A stretch of DNA of 64,000 nt from assembly GCA_016195985.1 (NCBI GenBank), contig JACPYP010000011.1, positions 62,001 to 126,000 on the forward strand, given 5' to 3'. The first letter of the stretch is position 1, and each line of letters starts with the position of its first letter. This DNA comes from Acidobacteriota bacterium. GTDB lineage: Bacteria; Acidobacteriota; Holophagae; Holophagales; Holophagaceae. Made by a program: the position numbers and the translations under genes. The notes below the pieces were generated by a model that saw nothing but the letters and a program-made list of their open reading frames with translations, was not told the origin of the DNA and did not search any database. Positions 6,997 through 15,936 of this stretch are shown in pieces.

Positions 6997-7689
6997 TCAG
7001 CGGGTCACGACTTTCTCGATGCGCTTCTCGTAGCCGGTTCCCAGCACCAGACGGTGGACGAAAATCCCGGGCGTGTGGATGGTGTCTGGATCCAGCTCGC
7101 CCACCTCGACGATCTCTTCCACTTCGGCGATGCACACCTTGCCGCAGGTTGCCACCATCGGATTGAAGTTGCGGGCGGTCTTGCGGAACACCAGGTTGCC
7201 CAGGCGGTCGGCCTTCCAGGCCTTCACCAGGGCGAAATCGGCGAAGATGCCGGCTTCCAGCACGCATTCCTTCCCGCGGAAGAGCCTGGTCTCCTTGCCT
7301 TCGGCCACCTTGGTGCCCGCCCCCGTGGGCGTGAAGAAGGCGGGAATGCCGGCGCCACCGGCCCGCATGCGTTCGGCCAGAGTGCCCTGGGGCACCAGTT
7401 CGACCTCCAGCTCGCCGCTGAGGAACTGGCGCTCGAACTCGGCGTTCTCGCCCACGTAGCTGCTGACCATCGTCTTGACCTGGCGGTTCTGGAGCAGGAT
7501 GCCCAGCCCGAAATCATCCACGCCTGCATTGTTGGAATAGCAGGTGAGGTTCTTCACGCCGGTCTGGGCCAGCGCGGCGATGAGGTGCTCGGGGATGCCG
7601 CAGAGGCCGAAGCCGCCCACGGCCAGATGGGCGCCTTCTGGGATGTCCTTCACGGCTTCCAGGGCTGAACTGACGCGCTTGTCGATCAT
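6997..7689 (-). CDS. scoA: 3-oxoacid CoA-transferase subunit A
   Basis: A 230-residue protein matching the A subunit of succinyl-CoA:3-ketoacid CoA-transferase (AtoD/ScoA type), which moves CoA between succinyl-CoA or acetyl-CoA and an acetoacetate-type acid. The family signature [13 protein letters not shown] is at residues about 25-37, followed by [11 protein letters not shown] and the [15 protein letters not shown] segment. The length is normal for an A subunit. The catalytic Glu belongs to subunit B, which usually follows directly in the same operon. Here the downstream side holds an unrelated plus-strand gene, so no B subunit is present nearby. Identification is strong; functionality depends on a B gene elsewhere. 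Confidence 0.9.
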   Translation of the reverse strand: MIDKRVSSALEAVKDIPEGAHLAVGGFGLCGIPEHLIAALAQTGVKNLTCYSNNAGVDDFGLGILLQNRQVKTMVSSYVGENAEFERQFLSGELEVELVPQGTLAERMRAGGAGIPAFFTPTGAGTKVAEGKETRLFRGKECVLEAGIFADFALVKAWKADRLGNLVFRKTARNFNPMVATCGKVCIAEVEEIVEVGELDPDTIHTPGIFVHRLVLGTGYEKRIEKVVTR

Positions 7690-7774
7690 GGCGGGCGACC
7701 TCGGGATGTGCCATCAGTGTGCCATCTCTGGCATTCTGCTTCAGTTCCTGTTTGCACCACGAAGGGAGTTGCCC

Positions 7775-8869
7775 ATGAAACCTTGGCTGGTGGCGGCCGT
7801 GTGCCCCTTGATCTTTGGAGCCCAGGGCCTTGGCGCCCAAGCGCTGCCCGGCCTTGGCGCCCAGGCGCTGCAAGCGCCGCGGCCCGAAGGCCTGCAGGAT
7901 GCCCGGGAAACCCATCTCAAGAACGTGAAAAAGCTGACCGGCGTGGGGTCCAATGCCGAAGCCTACTGGTCCAACGATGGCAAGAAGATCGTTTTCCAGA
8001 GCACCCGCGATGGGTACCCCTGCGATCAGCTCTACACCATGAACGCCGACGGCTCGGACCAGAAGCGGGTCAGCAGCGGCAAGGGCCGCGTCACCTGCGG
8101 CTGGTTCCTGCCGGGCGACAAGGCAATCATCTTCGCCAGCACCCATGGGGCCGGGCCCGAATGCCCGGAAGGCCCGCCTTTCACGCCGGGCAAGTACCAG
8201 TGGCCCGTGTTCCAGGGCTACGACCTCTACACCGCCAGCGCGGACGGCAGCGGGGCCAAGCCCTTCCTGGCTTCTCCCGGTTACGACGCCGAAGCCACCA
8301 CCTCGCCCAACGGCCAGTGGATCGTCTTCACCAGCGAGCGCGGCGGCGATGTGGATCTTTGGCGCGCGGACCTGGACGGCAAACACCTGCTGCGCCTCAC
8401 GGACGGTGTGGGCTACGACGGCGGGGCGGTCTTCAGCCCCGATTCGAGGCTCATCGCCTGGCGCACCAACTATCCCAAGGGCGACGAGGCCACGGCGAAA
8501 TACAGGGAGCTGCTCAAGCGGCACCTGGTCGAGCCCATGGAGATGGACATCTGGGTGATGAACGCCGACGGCAGCGCCAAGCGCCAGGTGACCAAGCTTC
8601 CCGGCGCGGCCTTCGCGCCCATCTTCACGCCGGACGGCAAGGGCCTGGTCTTCGCCACGAACCACCACGACAACGGAGGAAAGGGCAGGGGCTTCGATCT
8701 CTTCCGCGTCAACCTGGACGGCACCGGCCTGGAGCGCATCACCTGGACGGGGGTTTTCAACTCCTTCCCCCATTTCAGCCCCGACGGAAAGAAGCTCTTG
8801 TGGATCAGCGGCCGCGAACCCCGGGGCCCGCGTCAGTTCGATGTATGCGTTGCGGAGTGGATTCAGTGA
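7775..8869 (+). CDS. exported TolB-like beta-propeller protein (PD40 repeats)
   Basis: The start at 7775 follows GAAGGGAG and gives 364 residues. The N-terminus is a signal peptide followed by a short repeated stretch (GLGAQAL occurs twice, with a partial third). The rest is a series of PD40/WD40-like blades: YWSNDGKKIVFQSTRDG, GWFLPGDKAIIFAS, TSPNGQWIVFTSERGG, FSPDSRLIAWRTN, FTPDGKGLVFATN and FSPDGKKLLWISG. This is the TolB propeller architecture without the TolB N-terminal domain. It is expected in the periplasm, where such propellers bind proteins or peptides. It overlaps the next gene by GTGA, suggesting an operon with gmhB and sfsA. Confidence 0.8.
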   Translation: MKPWLVAAVCPLIFGAQGLGAQALPGLGAQALQAPRPEGLQDARETHLKNVKKLTGVGSNAEAYWSNDGKKIVFQSTRDGYPCDQLYTMNADGSDQKRVSSGKGRVTCGWFLPGDKAIIFASTHGAGPECPEGPPFTPGKYQWPVFQGYDLYTASADGSGAKPFLASPGYDAEATTSPNGQWIVFTSERGGDVDLWRADLDGKHLLRLTDGVGYDGGAVFSPDSRLIAWRTNYPKGDEATAKYRELLKRHLVEPMEMDIWVMNADGSAKRQVTKLPGAAFAPIFTPDGKGLVFATNHHDNGGKGRGFDLFRVNLDGTGLERITWTGVFNSFPHFSPDGKKLLWISGREPRGPRQFDVCVAEWIQ

Positions 8870-9423
8870 CTACAAAACCAGCGGTTTTCCTGGACCGCGA
8901 CGGCACCCTCAACGAAGAAGTGGATTTTCTCTGCGACCCTGACGAGCTGGTCATGATCCCCGGGGCCGCCGCCGCGGTGGCCCGCCTCAACGCCAAGGGC
9001 ATTCCCGTGGTGGTGGTGACCAACCAGAGCGGCATCGGCCGTGGCAAGTACGGCTGGACGGATTTCGCCGCGGTCATGAGCCGCATGGGCACCCTGCTGG
9101 CCGTGGAGAACGCCCGCATCGACGCCGTCTACGCGTCGCCCCACCACGAACAGGCCCTGGGCGAGTACGCCGTGGCCGACCATCCCGAGCGCAAGCCCAA
9201 CCCCGGGATGTTGCTGCGGGCTGCGGAAGAGCATGGCCTGGACCTGTCGCGCTCCTGGATGGTGGGGGACAAGGCCCTCGACATCGAGGCCGGGCGCCGG
9301 GCCGGTTGCCGGGTGGCCCTGGTCCGCACGGGGTACGGCGCCACCGTGGATGGCTCCCAGGCGGATCTGGTCGCCGACAGCCTTCCCGGAGTGGTGGATC
9401 ACATCCTGTCCAGCTGGCCATGA
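8866..9423 (+). CDS. gmhB: D-glycero-manno-heptose 1,7-bisphosphate 7-phosphatase-like HAD enzyme
   Basis: A 185-residue HAD-superfamily histidinol-phosphatase/GmhB-type enzyme. Motif I FLDRDGTLNEE, motif II VVVTNQSGIGRGKY and motif III/IV RKPNPGML with MVGDKALDIEAG are all present. GmhB removes the 7-phosphate in ADP-heptose synthesis for lipopolysaccharide core. The zinc-loop cysteines of E. coli GmhB are not evident (the loop reads ASPHHEQALGEYAV), so this may be a zinc-free subtype or a related phosphatase. The GTG at 8866 overlapping the previous stop is preferred; an in-frame ATG at 8845 is the alternative. It overlaps sfsA by ATGA. Confidence 0.8.
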   Translation: MTTKPAVFLDRDGTLNEEVDFLCDPDELVMIPGAAAAVARLNAKGIPVVVVTNQSGIGRGKYGWTDFAAVMSRMGTLLAVENARIDAVYASPHHEQALGEYAVADHPERKPNPGMLLRAAEEHGLDLSRSWMVGDKALDIEAGRRAGCRVALVRTGYGATVDGSQADLVADSLPGVVDHILSSWP

Positions 9424-10160
9424 TCCTTGTCGAGAAAACGGGGCTGGTGGGCGGCCTTCTGATCCAGCGCTACAAGCGTTTCCTGGCGGATGTGCGCCTG
9501 GAGGACGGCAGCGTCGTCACGGCCCACACCACGAACACGGGCTCCATGAAGACCTGCTGGGAACCGGGCGACCGTGTCCTGCTGGAGCCCGCCGCCAATC
9601 CCGAGCGCAAGCTGAAGTTCACCTGGCTGGCCGTGGAGCGCTCCGGCGGATGGGTGGGCGTGGAGACGGGCATGCCCAACCGGGTGGTGGCTGAGGCGGC
9701 GCGGCAGGACGCGCTGCCGGGCCTGCCCGGCCTGCGGGCGGTGCGGACTGAGGTGAAATACGGCGAAGAGCGCAGCCGCATCGACGTGCTGGCCCGGGAC
9801 GCGGAAGGGCGCCAGGTGTTCATCGAAGTGAAGAACGTGACATTGAAGGATGGCGCTTGGGCGCTGTTTCCGGACGCTGTGACCGAGCGCGGAACCAAGC
9901 ACCTCCGCGAGCTGCAGGCCATGGTCCGGGAAGGTCACAGAGCCGCCATCGCCTTCTTCGTCCACCGGACGGACGTGGATCGCTTCGACGCCGCCCGGCA
10001 CATCGATCCGGCCTATGCCGCCGAACTGGACCGGGCCGCGCAGGCCGGGGTGACCGTGCTGCCCCTGGCTGTGCGTCTGGTCACAAGGCGGGAAACCAGC
10101 GGCCGTTGGTCCCTTGGCTGGGAATTGCCGGGCCTTCTTCCCTGGGCTCCCCGCCGCTAG
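9420..10160 (+). CDS. sfsA: SfsA family DNA/RNA nuclease-like protein
   Basis: A 246-residue protein with the SfsA layout: an N-terminal OB-like domain (KRYKRF-type segment, HTTNTGSMKTCWEPG), then a PD-(D/E)xK-like core with SRIDVLARD, VFIEVKNVTLKDG and FPDAVTERGTKHLREL. SfsA was first described as stimulating sugar fermentation in E. coli and is now viewed as a nuclease-like nucleic-acid-binding protein. The ATG at 9420 overlaps the gmhB stop and is certainly the real start, since the longer frame is antiparallel to conserved gmhB coding sequence. Length is normal. Confidence 0.92.
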   Translation: MILVEKTGLVGGLLIQRYKRFLADVRLEDGSVVTAHTTNTGSMKTCWEPGDRVLLEPAANPERKLKFTWLAVERSGGWVGVETGMPNRVVAEAARQDALPGLPGLRAVRTEVKYGEERSRIDVLARDAEGRQVFIEVKNVTLKDGAWALFPDAVTERGTKHLRELQAMVREGHRAAIAFFVHRTDVDRFDAARHIDPAYAAELDRAAQAGVTVLPLAVRLVTRRETSGRWSLGWELPGLLPWAPRR

Positions 10161-10165
10161 ACCGC

Positions 10166-10222
10166 TAGGGGCCTGTTCAGCGTATTGGCGCGGGGCATTC
10201 CAATTACTTGGACAGCCTCTTA
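10166..10222. repeat. 57-bp remnant with MITE-like terminal inverted repeats
   Basis: TAGGGGCCTGTTCA at 10166-10179 and ACTTGGACAGCCTCTTA at 10206-10222 are imperfect inverted copies of each other. They closely match the ends of the element at 49383-49738. It sits between sfsA and gcvT and is flanked by TA on both sides, as expected of a shrunken transposon derivative. Confidence 0.5.
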
Positions 10223-10249
10223 GACTGAGGGTTCATGCCGGAGCAACCC

Positions 10250-11365
10250 ATGTCGACCGCTGCATCAGAATTGATGAAGACTCCCCTCAACGCCGCCCAC
10301 CGGGCCCTCAACGCCAAGATGGTGGATTTCGGCGGCTGGGACATGCCGGTGCAGTACCCCGCGGGCATCATCGCCGAGCATGAAGCCGTGCGCACCAAGG
10401 CGGGTCTGTTCGACGTCAGCCACATGGGCGAGATCCGCGTGAAGGGCCCCGGCGCCCTGGCCCTGGTGGAGCGCCTGACGCCCAACGCCGTGTCCAAGCT
10501 GGCCATCGGCCAGGTGCACTACACGGCCTTCCTCTACGAGAACGGCACCTTCGTGGACGACCTGCTGGTCTACCGCGAGGGCGAGCAGGAATTCCTCCTG
10601 GTGGTCAACGCCGGCAATTCCGACAAGGATTTCGCCTGGGTGCAGCAGAACGCCAAGGGCTATGACTGCACCGTGGTGAACGAAAGCCCCGTCACGGGCC
10701 AGATTGCGCTGCAGGGCCCCCTGGCCGTGGAGATCCTCCAGCCCCTGACCGCGACCCCGCTGGATCCCATCGGCTACTACTTCTACACGCACGGCGAAGT
10801 GGCCGGCATCAAGTGCATCATCAGCCGCACGGGCTACACCGGCGAAGACGGCTTCGAGCTCTACTGCGCCGCGGGCGACACCGAAAAACTCTGGAACGCC
10901 GTGATGGCCGCCGGCACGCCCAAGGGCCTGCTGCCCGCGGGCCTGGGCTGCCGCAACACGCTGCGCCTGGAATGCAAGATGGCCCTCTACGGCCACGAGA
11001 TCGACGACACCATCCACGCCCTGGAAGCGGGCCTGGGCTGGATCGTGAAGCTGGACCACGGCGATTTCATCGGCCGCGACGCCCTGCTGGCCGCCAAGGC
11101 CGCGCCCGCGCCCCGCAAGCTGGTGGGCTTCAAGACCCACGAGAAGCGCGACATCGCCCGCGACCACATGCCCGTGGTGAAGGACGGCCAGCAGATCGGT
11201 TTCGTGACCAGCGCCGCGCCCTCGCCCACCTGCGGCTTCAACCTGGGCCTGGCCTACGTGCCCACGGAACTGGCCAAGGTCGGCGGCACCATCCAGATCG
11301 AGATCCGCGGCCGCGCCGTCAACGCCGAGATCATTCCGACCCCCTTCTACAAGCGCAGCAAGTAG
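10250..11365 (+). CDS. gcvT: glycine cleavage system aminomethyltransferase (T protein)
   Basis: A 371-residue T protein that transfers the methylene group from lipoyl-bound aminomethyl on GcvH to tetrahydrofolate, releasing ammonia. Family hallmarks are [14 protein letters not shown] near the N-terminus, [39 protein letters not shown] and [19 protein letters not shown]. The ATG at 10250 has GGAG six bases upstream; the in-frame ATG at 10235 is an alternative that adds five residues. gcvH follows after 50 bp, but the P-protein genes are not in the window. No glycine riboswitch can be seen in the short upstream gap. Confidence 0.95.
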   Translation: MSTAASELMKTPLNAAHRALNAKMVDFGGWDMPVQYPAGIIAEHEAVRTKAGLFDVSHMGEIRVKGPGALALVERLTPNAVSKLAIGQVHYTAFLYENGTFVDDLLVYREGEQEFLLVVNAGNSDKDFAWVQQNAKGYDCTVVNESPVTGQIALQGPLAVEILQPLTATPLDPIGYYFYTHGEVAGIKCIISRTGYTGEDGFELYCAAGDTEKLWNAVMAAGTPKGLLPAGLGCRNTLRLECKMALYGHEIDDTIHALEAGLGWIVKLDHGDFIGRDALLAAKAAPAPRKLVGFKTHEKRDIARDHMPVVKDGQQIGFVTSAAPSPTCGFNLGLAYVPTELAKVGGTIQIEIRGRAVNAEIIPTPFYKRSK

Positions 11366-11415
11366 CGCCCCTGGACCAAACAACGTCCCCCGACCAAACC
11401 AACCCTGGAGGAACC

Positions 11416-11799
11416 ATGTTCCCTGCCGATCTCAAATACACCAAGGACCACGAGTGGCTGAAGCCCGCGGGCGACGGCACGGCCCTGGTGGGCATCACCA
11501 ACTACGCGCAGGACGCGCTGGGCGACGTGGTCTTCGTGGACCTGCCCGAGGCGGGCGCTGCTTTTTCTGAAGGCGAAGAATTCGGCACGGTGGAATCCGT
11601 GAAGACCGTTTCCGAGCTGAACATGCCCGCCGCCGGCGAGGTGCTGGAAGTGAACGAGAACCTGGCCGACCATCCCGAAGCCGTGAACGAGGATCCCTAC
11701 GGCAAGGGCTGGCTGGTGAAGATCAAGCTGAGCGGCGGCCTCGACGGCCTGCTCGATGCCAAGGCCTACGAGGCCCTGGTGAGCGCGGAAAGCCACTAG
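11416..11799 (+). CDS. gcvH: glycine cleavage system H protein
   Basis: A 127-residue lipoyl carrier that shuttles the aminomethyl group between the P, T and L proteins. The lipoyl-lysine motif TVESVKTVSELNMP is present with Lys63, and the flanking YTKDHEWLKP start and GWLVKIKL end are typical. The ATG at 11416 has a strong TGGAGGA ribosome site. Length is normal and no residue looks missing. It lies in an operon with gcvT. Confidence 0.96.
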   Translation: MFPADLKYTKDHEWLKPAGDGTALVGITNYAQDALGDVVFVDLPEAGAAFSEGEEFGTVESVKTVSELNMPAAGEVLEVNENLADHPEAVNEDPYGKGWLVKIKLSGGLDGLLDAKAYEALVSAESH

Positions 11800-11803
11800 G
11801 CCC

Positions 11804-13723
11804 ATGCCGGTCCAGATCCTGGCCACGCTCCTCTGGGGGACGGCTCCGGCGCCCGCCCCGGCCCAAACTCCCCAGGCCTACGTGGCCACGGCTCCCATCC
11901 GGGCCGCTGAATCCGACAGCATCCGGATTCAGCGGCTCCGCGTCTTGGTGGAGGCCGCCGAGAAGGCCCTGGAGGCCGAAGACGAGGATGCGGCGGAGGC
12001 CCGGTCGGACGAGGCCGATGTCCTCACCGCCGACTGGTCCCTGGACCTGTTGAAGCAGCCCGAGGTGCAGGGGCTGCTGCAGCGCCTGAAGGAAGTGCAG
12101 GACCAGCTTTCCGGAGCGGAGGAACCGGAACCGGAGCCGGGCCTCAAGGCGGCGGAGGAAGTGGTTTCCATCAGCGGCGAAGAGCTGCGGGCGGAGCTGG
12201 AGCTGGTCCGCGGCGCCGAGCAGGGCGCCACCTACGATTTCCCCATCGACCTGAACGACAAGGTGCTCACCTGGGTGAGCCTGTTCAGCACCACCAAGCG
12301 CGGTTTCATGGAGAACGCGCTGGGGCGGGCCTCCCAGTACATGCCCATGATCCGCCAGGTCTTCGCCGAGGAAGGCATCCCCTCGGATCTGGCCTACCTC
12401 GCGGTCATCGAATCCGGTTTCCGCAACGAGGCCAAGAGCCGCGCCAAGGCCGTGGGCATGTGGCAGTTCATCCGGTCCACCGGGCGCATCTACGGCCTCA
12501 ACGGCAACGCCTGGGTGGAAGAGCGCCGCGATCCCGTGAAGGCCACGCGCGCGGCAGCGCGCTACCTGAAGCGGCTCTATGAAATCACCGGCGACTGGTA
12601 CCTGGCGGCCTCCAGCTACAACGCGGGGCCCCTCACCCTGGACCGCGCCATCCAGAACCTGGGCACCCGGAATTTCTGGGATCTGGCGCGCTCCCGCTGG
12701 CTGCGCACCGAAACCAAGAACTATGTGCCCGAGCTTTGCGCGGCCATTCTTGTGGGCCGCAATCCCGAGCGCTACGGACTGCGCATCGCCCCCCTTGCGC
12801 CCTACGCCTACGAAACTGTGAATGTGGCCAGCATGACCAGCCTTACGGTGCTGGCCCGCTGCGCCAACACGGACGCCTCCACGTTGAAGGGGCTGAATCC
12901 CGAGCTGCTGCGCGGATCCACGCCTCCCGGCGCCTACCTCCTGCGCGTGCCCCCGGGCAAGGCGATGGACTGCCTGCGGCAGCTGGCCAAGATGCCCGCC
13001 GGAAAGCGGCTGGATTTCCAGAACTACACCATCCGCAAGGGCGACACCCTGGCCAAGGTAGCGAAGCGCTTCAAGCTGACGCCGGAGGATCTGCTGGAGG
13101 CCAACGACATCACCGCCAAGCAGTTCAGGCCGGGCAAGCGGGTGCTGGTGCCGCCGCCGCCCGCGCTGACGCTGGAGGACCGGGATCTCGGCTCTGGCAG
13201 CGGACGCGCCAAGGCTCTGGGCGACAGGCCCCTGGCTCCGCTTCCGGCGGCGCCCCGGGAGCTGGATGCGCCGGCGGCAGCTGTGCCAGCGGAACCCGCC
13301 GAGGCCGCTCCGGCCCAGGCTCCCGCCATCCAGATTCCTGTCGCTCCGGTGCAGAGTCCTGTCCCCGCTGCGGTCAAGCCTGAGCCGGCGAAGGACGTGA
13401 CGGTTCTCCGCGCCAAGAAGGGCGATACGCTGGCCAAGCTGGCCCGTGCCCACAACGTGCCTCTCGGCGAGCTCCTGAAGCTGAATCCCGAAGCGAAGAA
13501 AGCGCTGCATCCCGGCGACGAAGTCCGCCTGCCGGGATCCGCCCCCCGCCACGGGAAAGCCCCAGCGCCCGCCGCGGCCACGCTGCACAGGGTCCAGAAG
13601 GGGGAAACCCTGGCTTCCATCGCCCGCAAGTACGGCGTGGATCCCAAGGATCTCAAGGTCTGGAATCGGATGAAGGGCGACCGGATCCTGCTGGGCCAGA
13701 AGTTGCGCGTCACAGCTCCCTGA
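11804..13723 (+). CDS. membrane-bound-type lytic transglycosylase with three LysM domains (MltD-like)
   Basis: A 639-residue peptidoglycan lytic transglycosylase. The N-terminus is a short exported segment, followed by a charged region. The SLT core (about residues 180-300) shows LAVIESGFRNEAKSRAKAVG, with the catalytic Glu in IESGF, then MWQFI, GDWYLAASSYNAGP and RSRWLRTETKNYVP. Three LysM domains follow: RKGDTLAKVAKRFKL (about 410), KKGDTLAKLARAHNV (about 540) and QKGETLASIARKYGV (about 600), with a Pro/Ala-rich linker. It is expected in the periplasm, cleaving glycan strands. The architecture matches MltD, though no lipobox is obvious. It starts five bases after gcvH. Confidence 0.9.
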   Translation: MPVQILATLLWGTAPAPAPAQTPQAYVATAPIRAAESDSIRIQRLRVLVEAAEKALEAEDEDAAEARSDEADVLTADWSLDLLKQPEVQGLLQRLKEVQDQLSGAEEPEPEPGLKAAEEVVSISGEELRAELELVRGAEQGATYDFPIDLNDKVLTWVSLFSTTKRGFMENALGRASQYMPMIRQVFAEEGIPSDLAYLAVIESGFRNEAKSRAKAVGMWQFIRSTGRIYGLNGNAWVEERRDPVKATRAAARYLKRLYEITGDWYLAASSYNAGPLTLDRAIQNLGTRNFWDLARSRWLRTETKNYVPELCAAILVGRNPERYGLRIAPLAPYAYETVNVASMTSLTVLARCANTDASTLKGLNPELLRGSTPPGAYLLRVPPGKAMDCLRQLAKMPAGKRLDFQNYTIRKGDTLAKVAKRFKLTPEDLLEANDITAKQFRPGKRVLVPPPPALTLEDRDLGSGSGRAKALGDRPLAPLPAAPRELDAPAAAVPAEPAEAAPAQAPAIQIPVAPVQSPVPAAVKPEPAKDVTVLRAKKGDTLAKLARAHNVPLGELLKLNPEAKKALHPGDEVRLPGSAPRHGKAPAPAAATLHRVQKGETLASIARKYGVDPKDLKVWNRMKGDRILLGQKLRVTAP

Positions 13724-13785
13724 TCAGGGTAAGGATCTGCGCTTGCAGAAGCGCGGAAGACGTGTGATACTGATGTTTCCCCATT

Positions 13786-13861
<76 letters not shown>

Positions 13862-13865
13862 AACA

Positions 13866-13894
13866 GAAGGCCACCGCAAGGTGGCCTTCTTGCT
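13866..13894 (+). terminator. intrinsic terminator after tRNA-Ala
   Basis: A perfect 10-bp stem GAAGGCCACC/GGTGGCCTTC with a GCAA tetraloop (13866-13889), followed by TTGCTT. It starts four bases after the tRNA 3' end. Confidence 0.8.
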
Positions 13895-13915
13895 TCCACC
13901 TGAAAGCCGCCTGAC

Positions 13916-15892
13916 ATGCTCGCATCCCTGAATCATGTCGATCTCCGCTTCGGCCCCCAAGAGGTGCTGAAGGACGCCACCTGGGCCATCCAGGAGGGCG
14001 AGTGCTGGGGCGTCATCGGCCGCAACGGCGCGGGCAAGAGCACGGTCTTCAAGCTGCTGCTGGGCCAGTTGGAGGCCGACAGCGGCACGGTGGTGCGCCC
14101 CACGAAGGAGCGGGGCATCCGCATGGGCCACTACGCCCAGGATCTGGTGCCCGAAACCCAGGGCAGCGTGCTGGAAGAGGCTCTGGCGGCCTTCGGCGAC
14201 GTGGAGCGCCTGCAGCACGAGATGCGCGATCTGGAACACCGCATGAGCGAGCCCGGCGCGGCCCTCGACGAGATCATGGAGCGCTACCAGAAGGTCACCG
14301 AGGCTTTCGAGCACTTGGACGGCTTCAGCATCCGCGCGCGGGCCGAGAGCATCCTGCAGTCGCTGGGCTTCAGCTCCGCGGACTTTGAGCGCCCGGTGGA
14401 AACCCTGTCGGGCGGCCAGAAAAGCCGCGTGATGCTGGCCAAGGCCATCCTCCAGGGGCTGGATCTGCTGCTGCTGGATGAACCCACGAACCACCTGGAT
14501 CTGCCCAGCCTGCGCTGGCTGGAGGATTTCATCCAGGGCACCGACGCCACGGTGGCCGTCATCAGCCACGACCGCTACTTCCTGGACAAGATCGCCACCG
14601 AGATCCTGGAGCTGGAGCTGGGCCGTTCGCGGGTCTATGAGGGCAACTACTCCGAGTTCATGGAGAAGAAGGAGCAGGAGCTGGAGCTGCTGGAGCGCCA
14701 CTACGAGCAGCAGCAGGCCTACATCAAGAACCAGGAAGAATACATCCGCCGCAACATCGCCGGGCAGAACACCAAGCAGGCCCGGGGCCGGCGCACGCAT
14801 CTCGCCCGGCTGGATCGCATCCAGAAACCTCTGCGCGATCGGCGGAAGGTGAAGTTCACCTTCCCGGAGACTCAGCGCGGCGGCGACGTGGCCCTGGTGC
14901 TGGAGAAGGCCAGCGTGGGCTGGGGCGGCCAGCCCCTCTACGAGCCCCTGGAGCAGCTTCAGATCAAGCGCGGGCAAAAGGTGGGCATCGTGGGGCTGAA
15001 CGGCACGGGCAAGTCCACCCTGCTCAAAGCCATCGCGGAAGAGATCCCCTTCATCACCGGCCGGGCCCGCCTGGGCAGCCAGGTGAAGCTGGGTTACTTC
15101 GACCAGCACCACAAGAACCTCGATTCCCGCAACACGGTGTTCCAGCAGATCCACGGGGTGAATCCGCAGGCCCTGAAGCAGGACGTGCTGGGCTTCCTCG
15201 CCAAGTTCCAGTTCCGCGGCGACGAGGTGGACAAGCCCGTCACGGCGCTGTCCGGCGGCGAGCGCGCGCGTCTCAGCATCGCCACCCTCATCCGCCAGGG
15301 CGTGAACCTGCTGCTGCTGGACGAACCCACCAACCACATGGACATCCCCAGCATGGAGGCCATGGAGGACACCATCCTCAGCTTCACCGGCGCCGCCATC
15401 GTGGTGACCCACGATCGCTACCTGCTGGGCCGGGTGGCGGATTCCCTGCTGCGCATCCACGAGGGCAGGGCCGAATTCCGGGAAGGTGGCTACGAGGACC
15501 ACCAGGCCTGGGTGGACCTGGATCTCGGTGCCGAAGATGAGGCTGGCGGAGACGAATCCGAACCGCCGGCCAAGAAACCCGCTTCGCCGCCGGCGAAGCC
15601 CAGTTCTGTGGCGAAACCGCAGAGCCCATCTCCCAAACCAGCCCCGGTGGACAAGGACAAGCAGCGGGCCATCAAGCGCTTCGAAAAGCAGGTGGCCGAG
15701 GCCGAAGCCAAGGTCGCCGGCCTGGAAGCGAAGCTGGCGGAGATCCAGCAGGAGATGGCCGCCATGGATCCCTCCGATTGGCAGGCCTTCAGCGCGAAGC
15801 TGGATGCCCAGAAGGCCCTGGAGGCGGACCTGGCCTACGCCATGAGCGATTGGGAAGCCGCCCAGGGCGCCCTGGAGGAAGCCCAGGGTTGA
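13916..15892 (+). CDS. ABC-F family ATP-binding protein (Uup/EttA-type)
   Basis: A 658-residue protein with two ABC ATPase domains and no membrane spans, hence a ribosome-associated or translation-related ABC-F factor. Domain 1: Walker A GRNGAGKST (about 38), signature LSGGQKSR, Walker B LLLLDEPTNHLD, HDRYFLD. The inter-domain P-site linker (about 240-310) is rich in charged helix (EQELELLERHYEQQQ, RGRRTHLARLDRI). Domain 2: GLNGTGKST, LSGGERAR, LLLLDEPTNHMD, HDRYLLG. A Pro/Lys-rich linker leads to a C-terminal coiled coil (about 580-655), as in Uup. The subfamily is not certain. It starts 22 bases after the tRNA terminator. Confidence 0.93.
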   Translation: MLASLNHVDLRFGPQEVLKDATWAIQEGECWGVIGRNGAGKSTVFKLLLGQLEADSGTVVRPTKERGIRMGHYAQDLVPETQGSVLEEALAAFGDVERLQHEMRDLEHRMSEPGAALDEIMERYQKVTEAFEHLDGFSIRARAESILQSLGFSSADFERPVETLSGGQKSRVMLAKAILQGLDLLLLDEPTNHLDLPSLRWLEDFIQGTDATVAVISHDRYFLDKIATEILELELGRSRVYEGNYSEFMEKKEQELELLERHYEQQQAYIKNQEEYIRRNIAGQNTKQARGRRTHLARLDRIQKPLRDRRKVKFTFPETQRGGDVALVLEKASVGWGGQPLYEPLEQLQIKRGQKVGIVGLNGTGKSTLLKAIAEEIPFITGRARLGSQVKLGYFDQHHKNLDSRNTVFQQIHGVNPQALKQDVLGFLAKFQFRGDEVDKPVTALSGGERARLSIATLIRQGVNLLLLDEPTNHMDIPSMEAMEDTILSFTGAAIVVTHDRYLLGRVADSLLRIHEGRAEFREGGYEDHQAWVDLDLGAEDEAGGDESEPPAKKPASPPAKPSSVAKPQSPSPKPAPVDKDKQRAIKRFEKQVAEAEAKVAGLEAKLAEIQQEMAAMDPSDWQAFSAKLDAQKALEADLAYAMSDWEAAQGALEEAQG

Positions 15893-15936
15893 GGGCGTTT
15901 GAGGGAGTGCTAGCATCGGGAAACCCCGAGGCTTTC

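Noticed and set aside
10161-10249. Glycine riboswitch upstream of gcvT
   Set aside because: The gap is under 90 bp and is largely taken up by a MITE-like remnant; no tandem aptamer cores fit.
11723-13588. Long minus-strand open frame (621 codons) opposite the lytic transglycosylase
   Set aside because: It mirrors a conserved plus-strand gene with recognisable SLT and LysM motifs; Gln/Gly/Arg-rich sequence with no motif is typical of antisense frames in GC-rich DNA.
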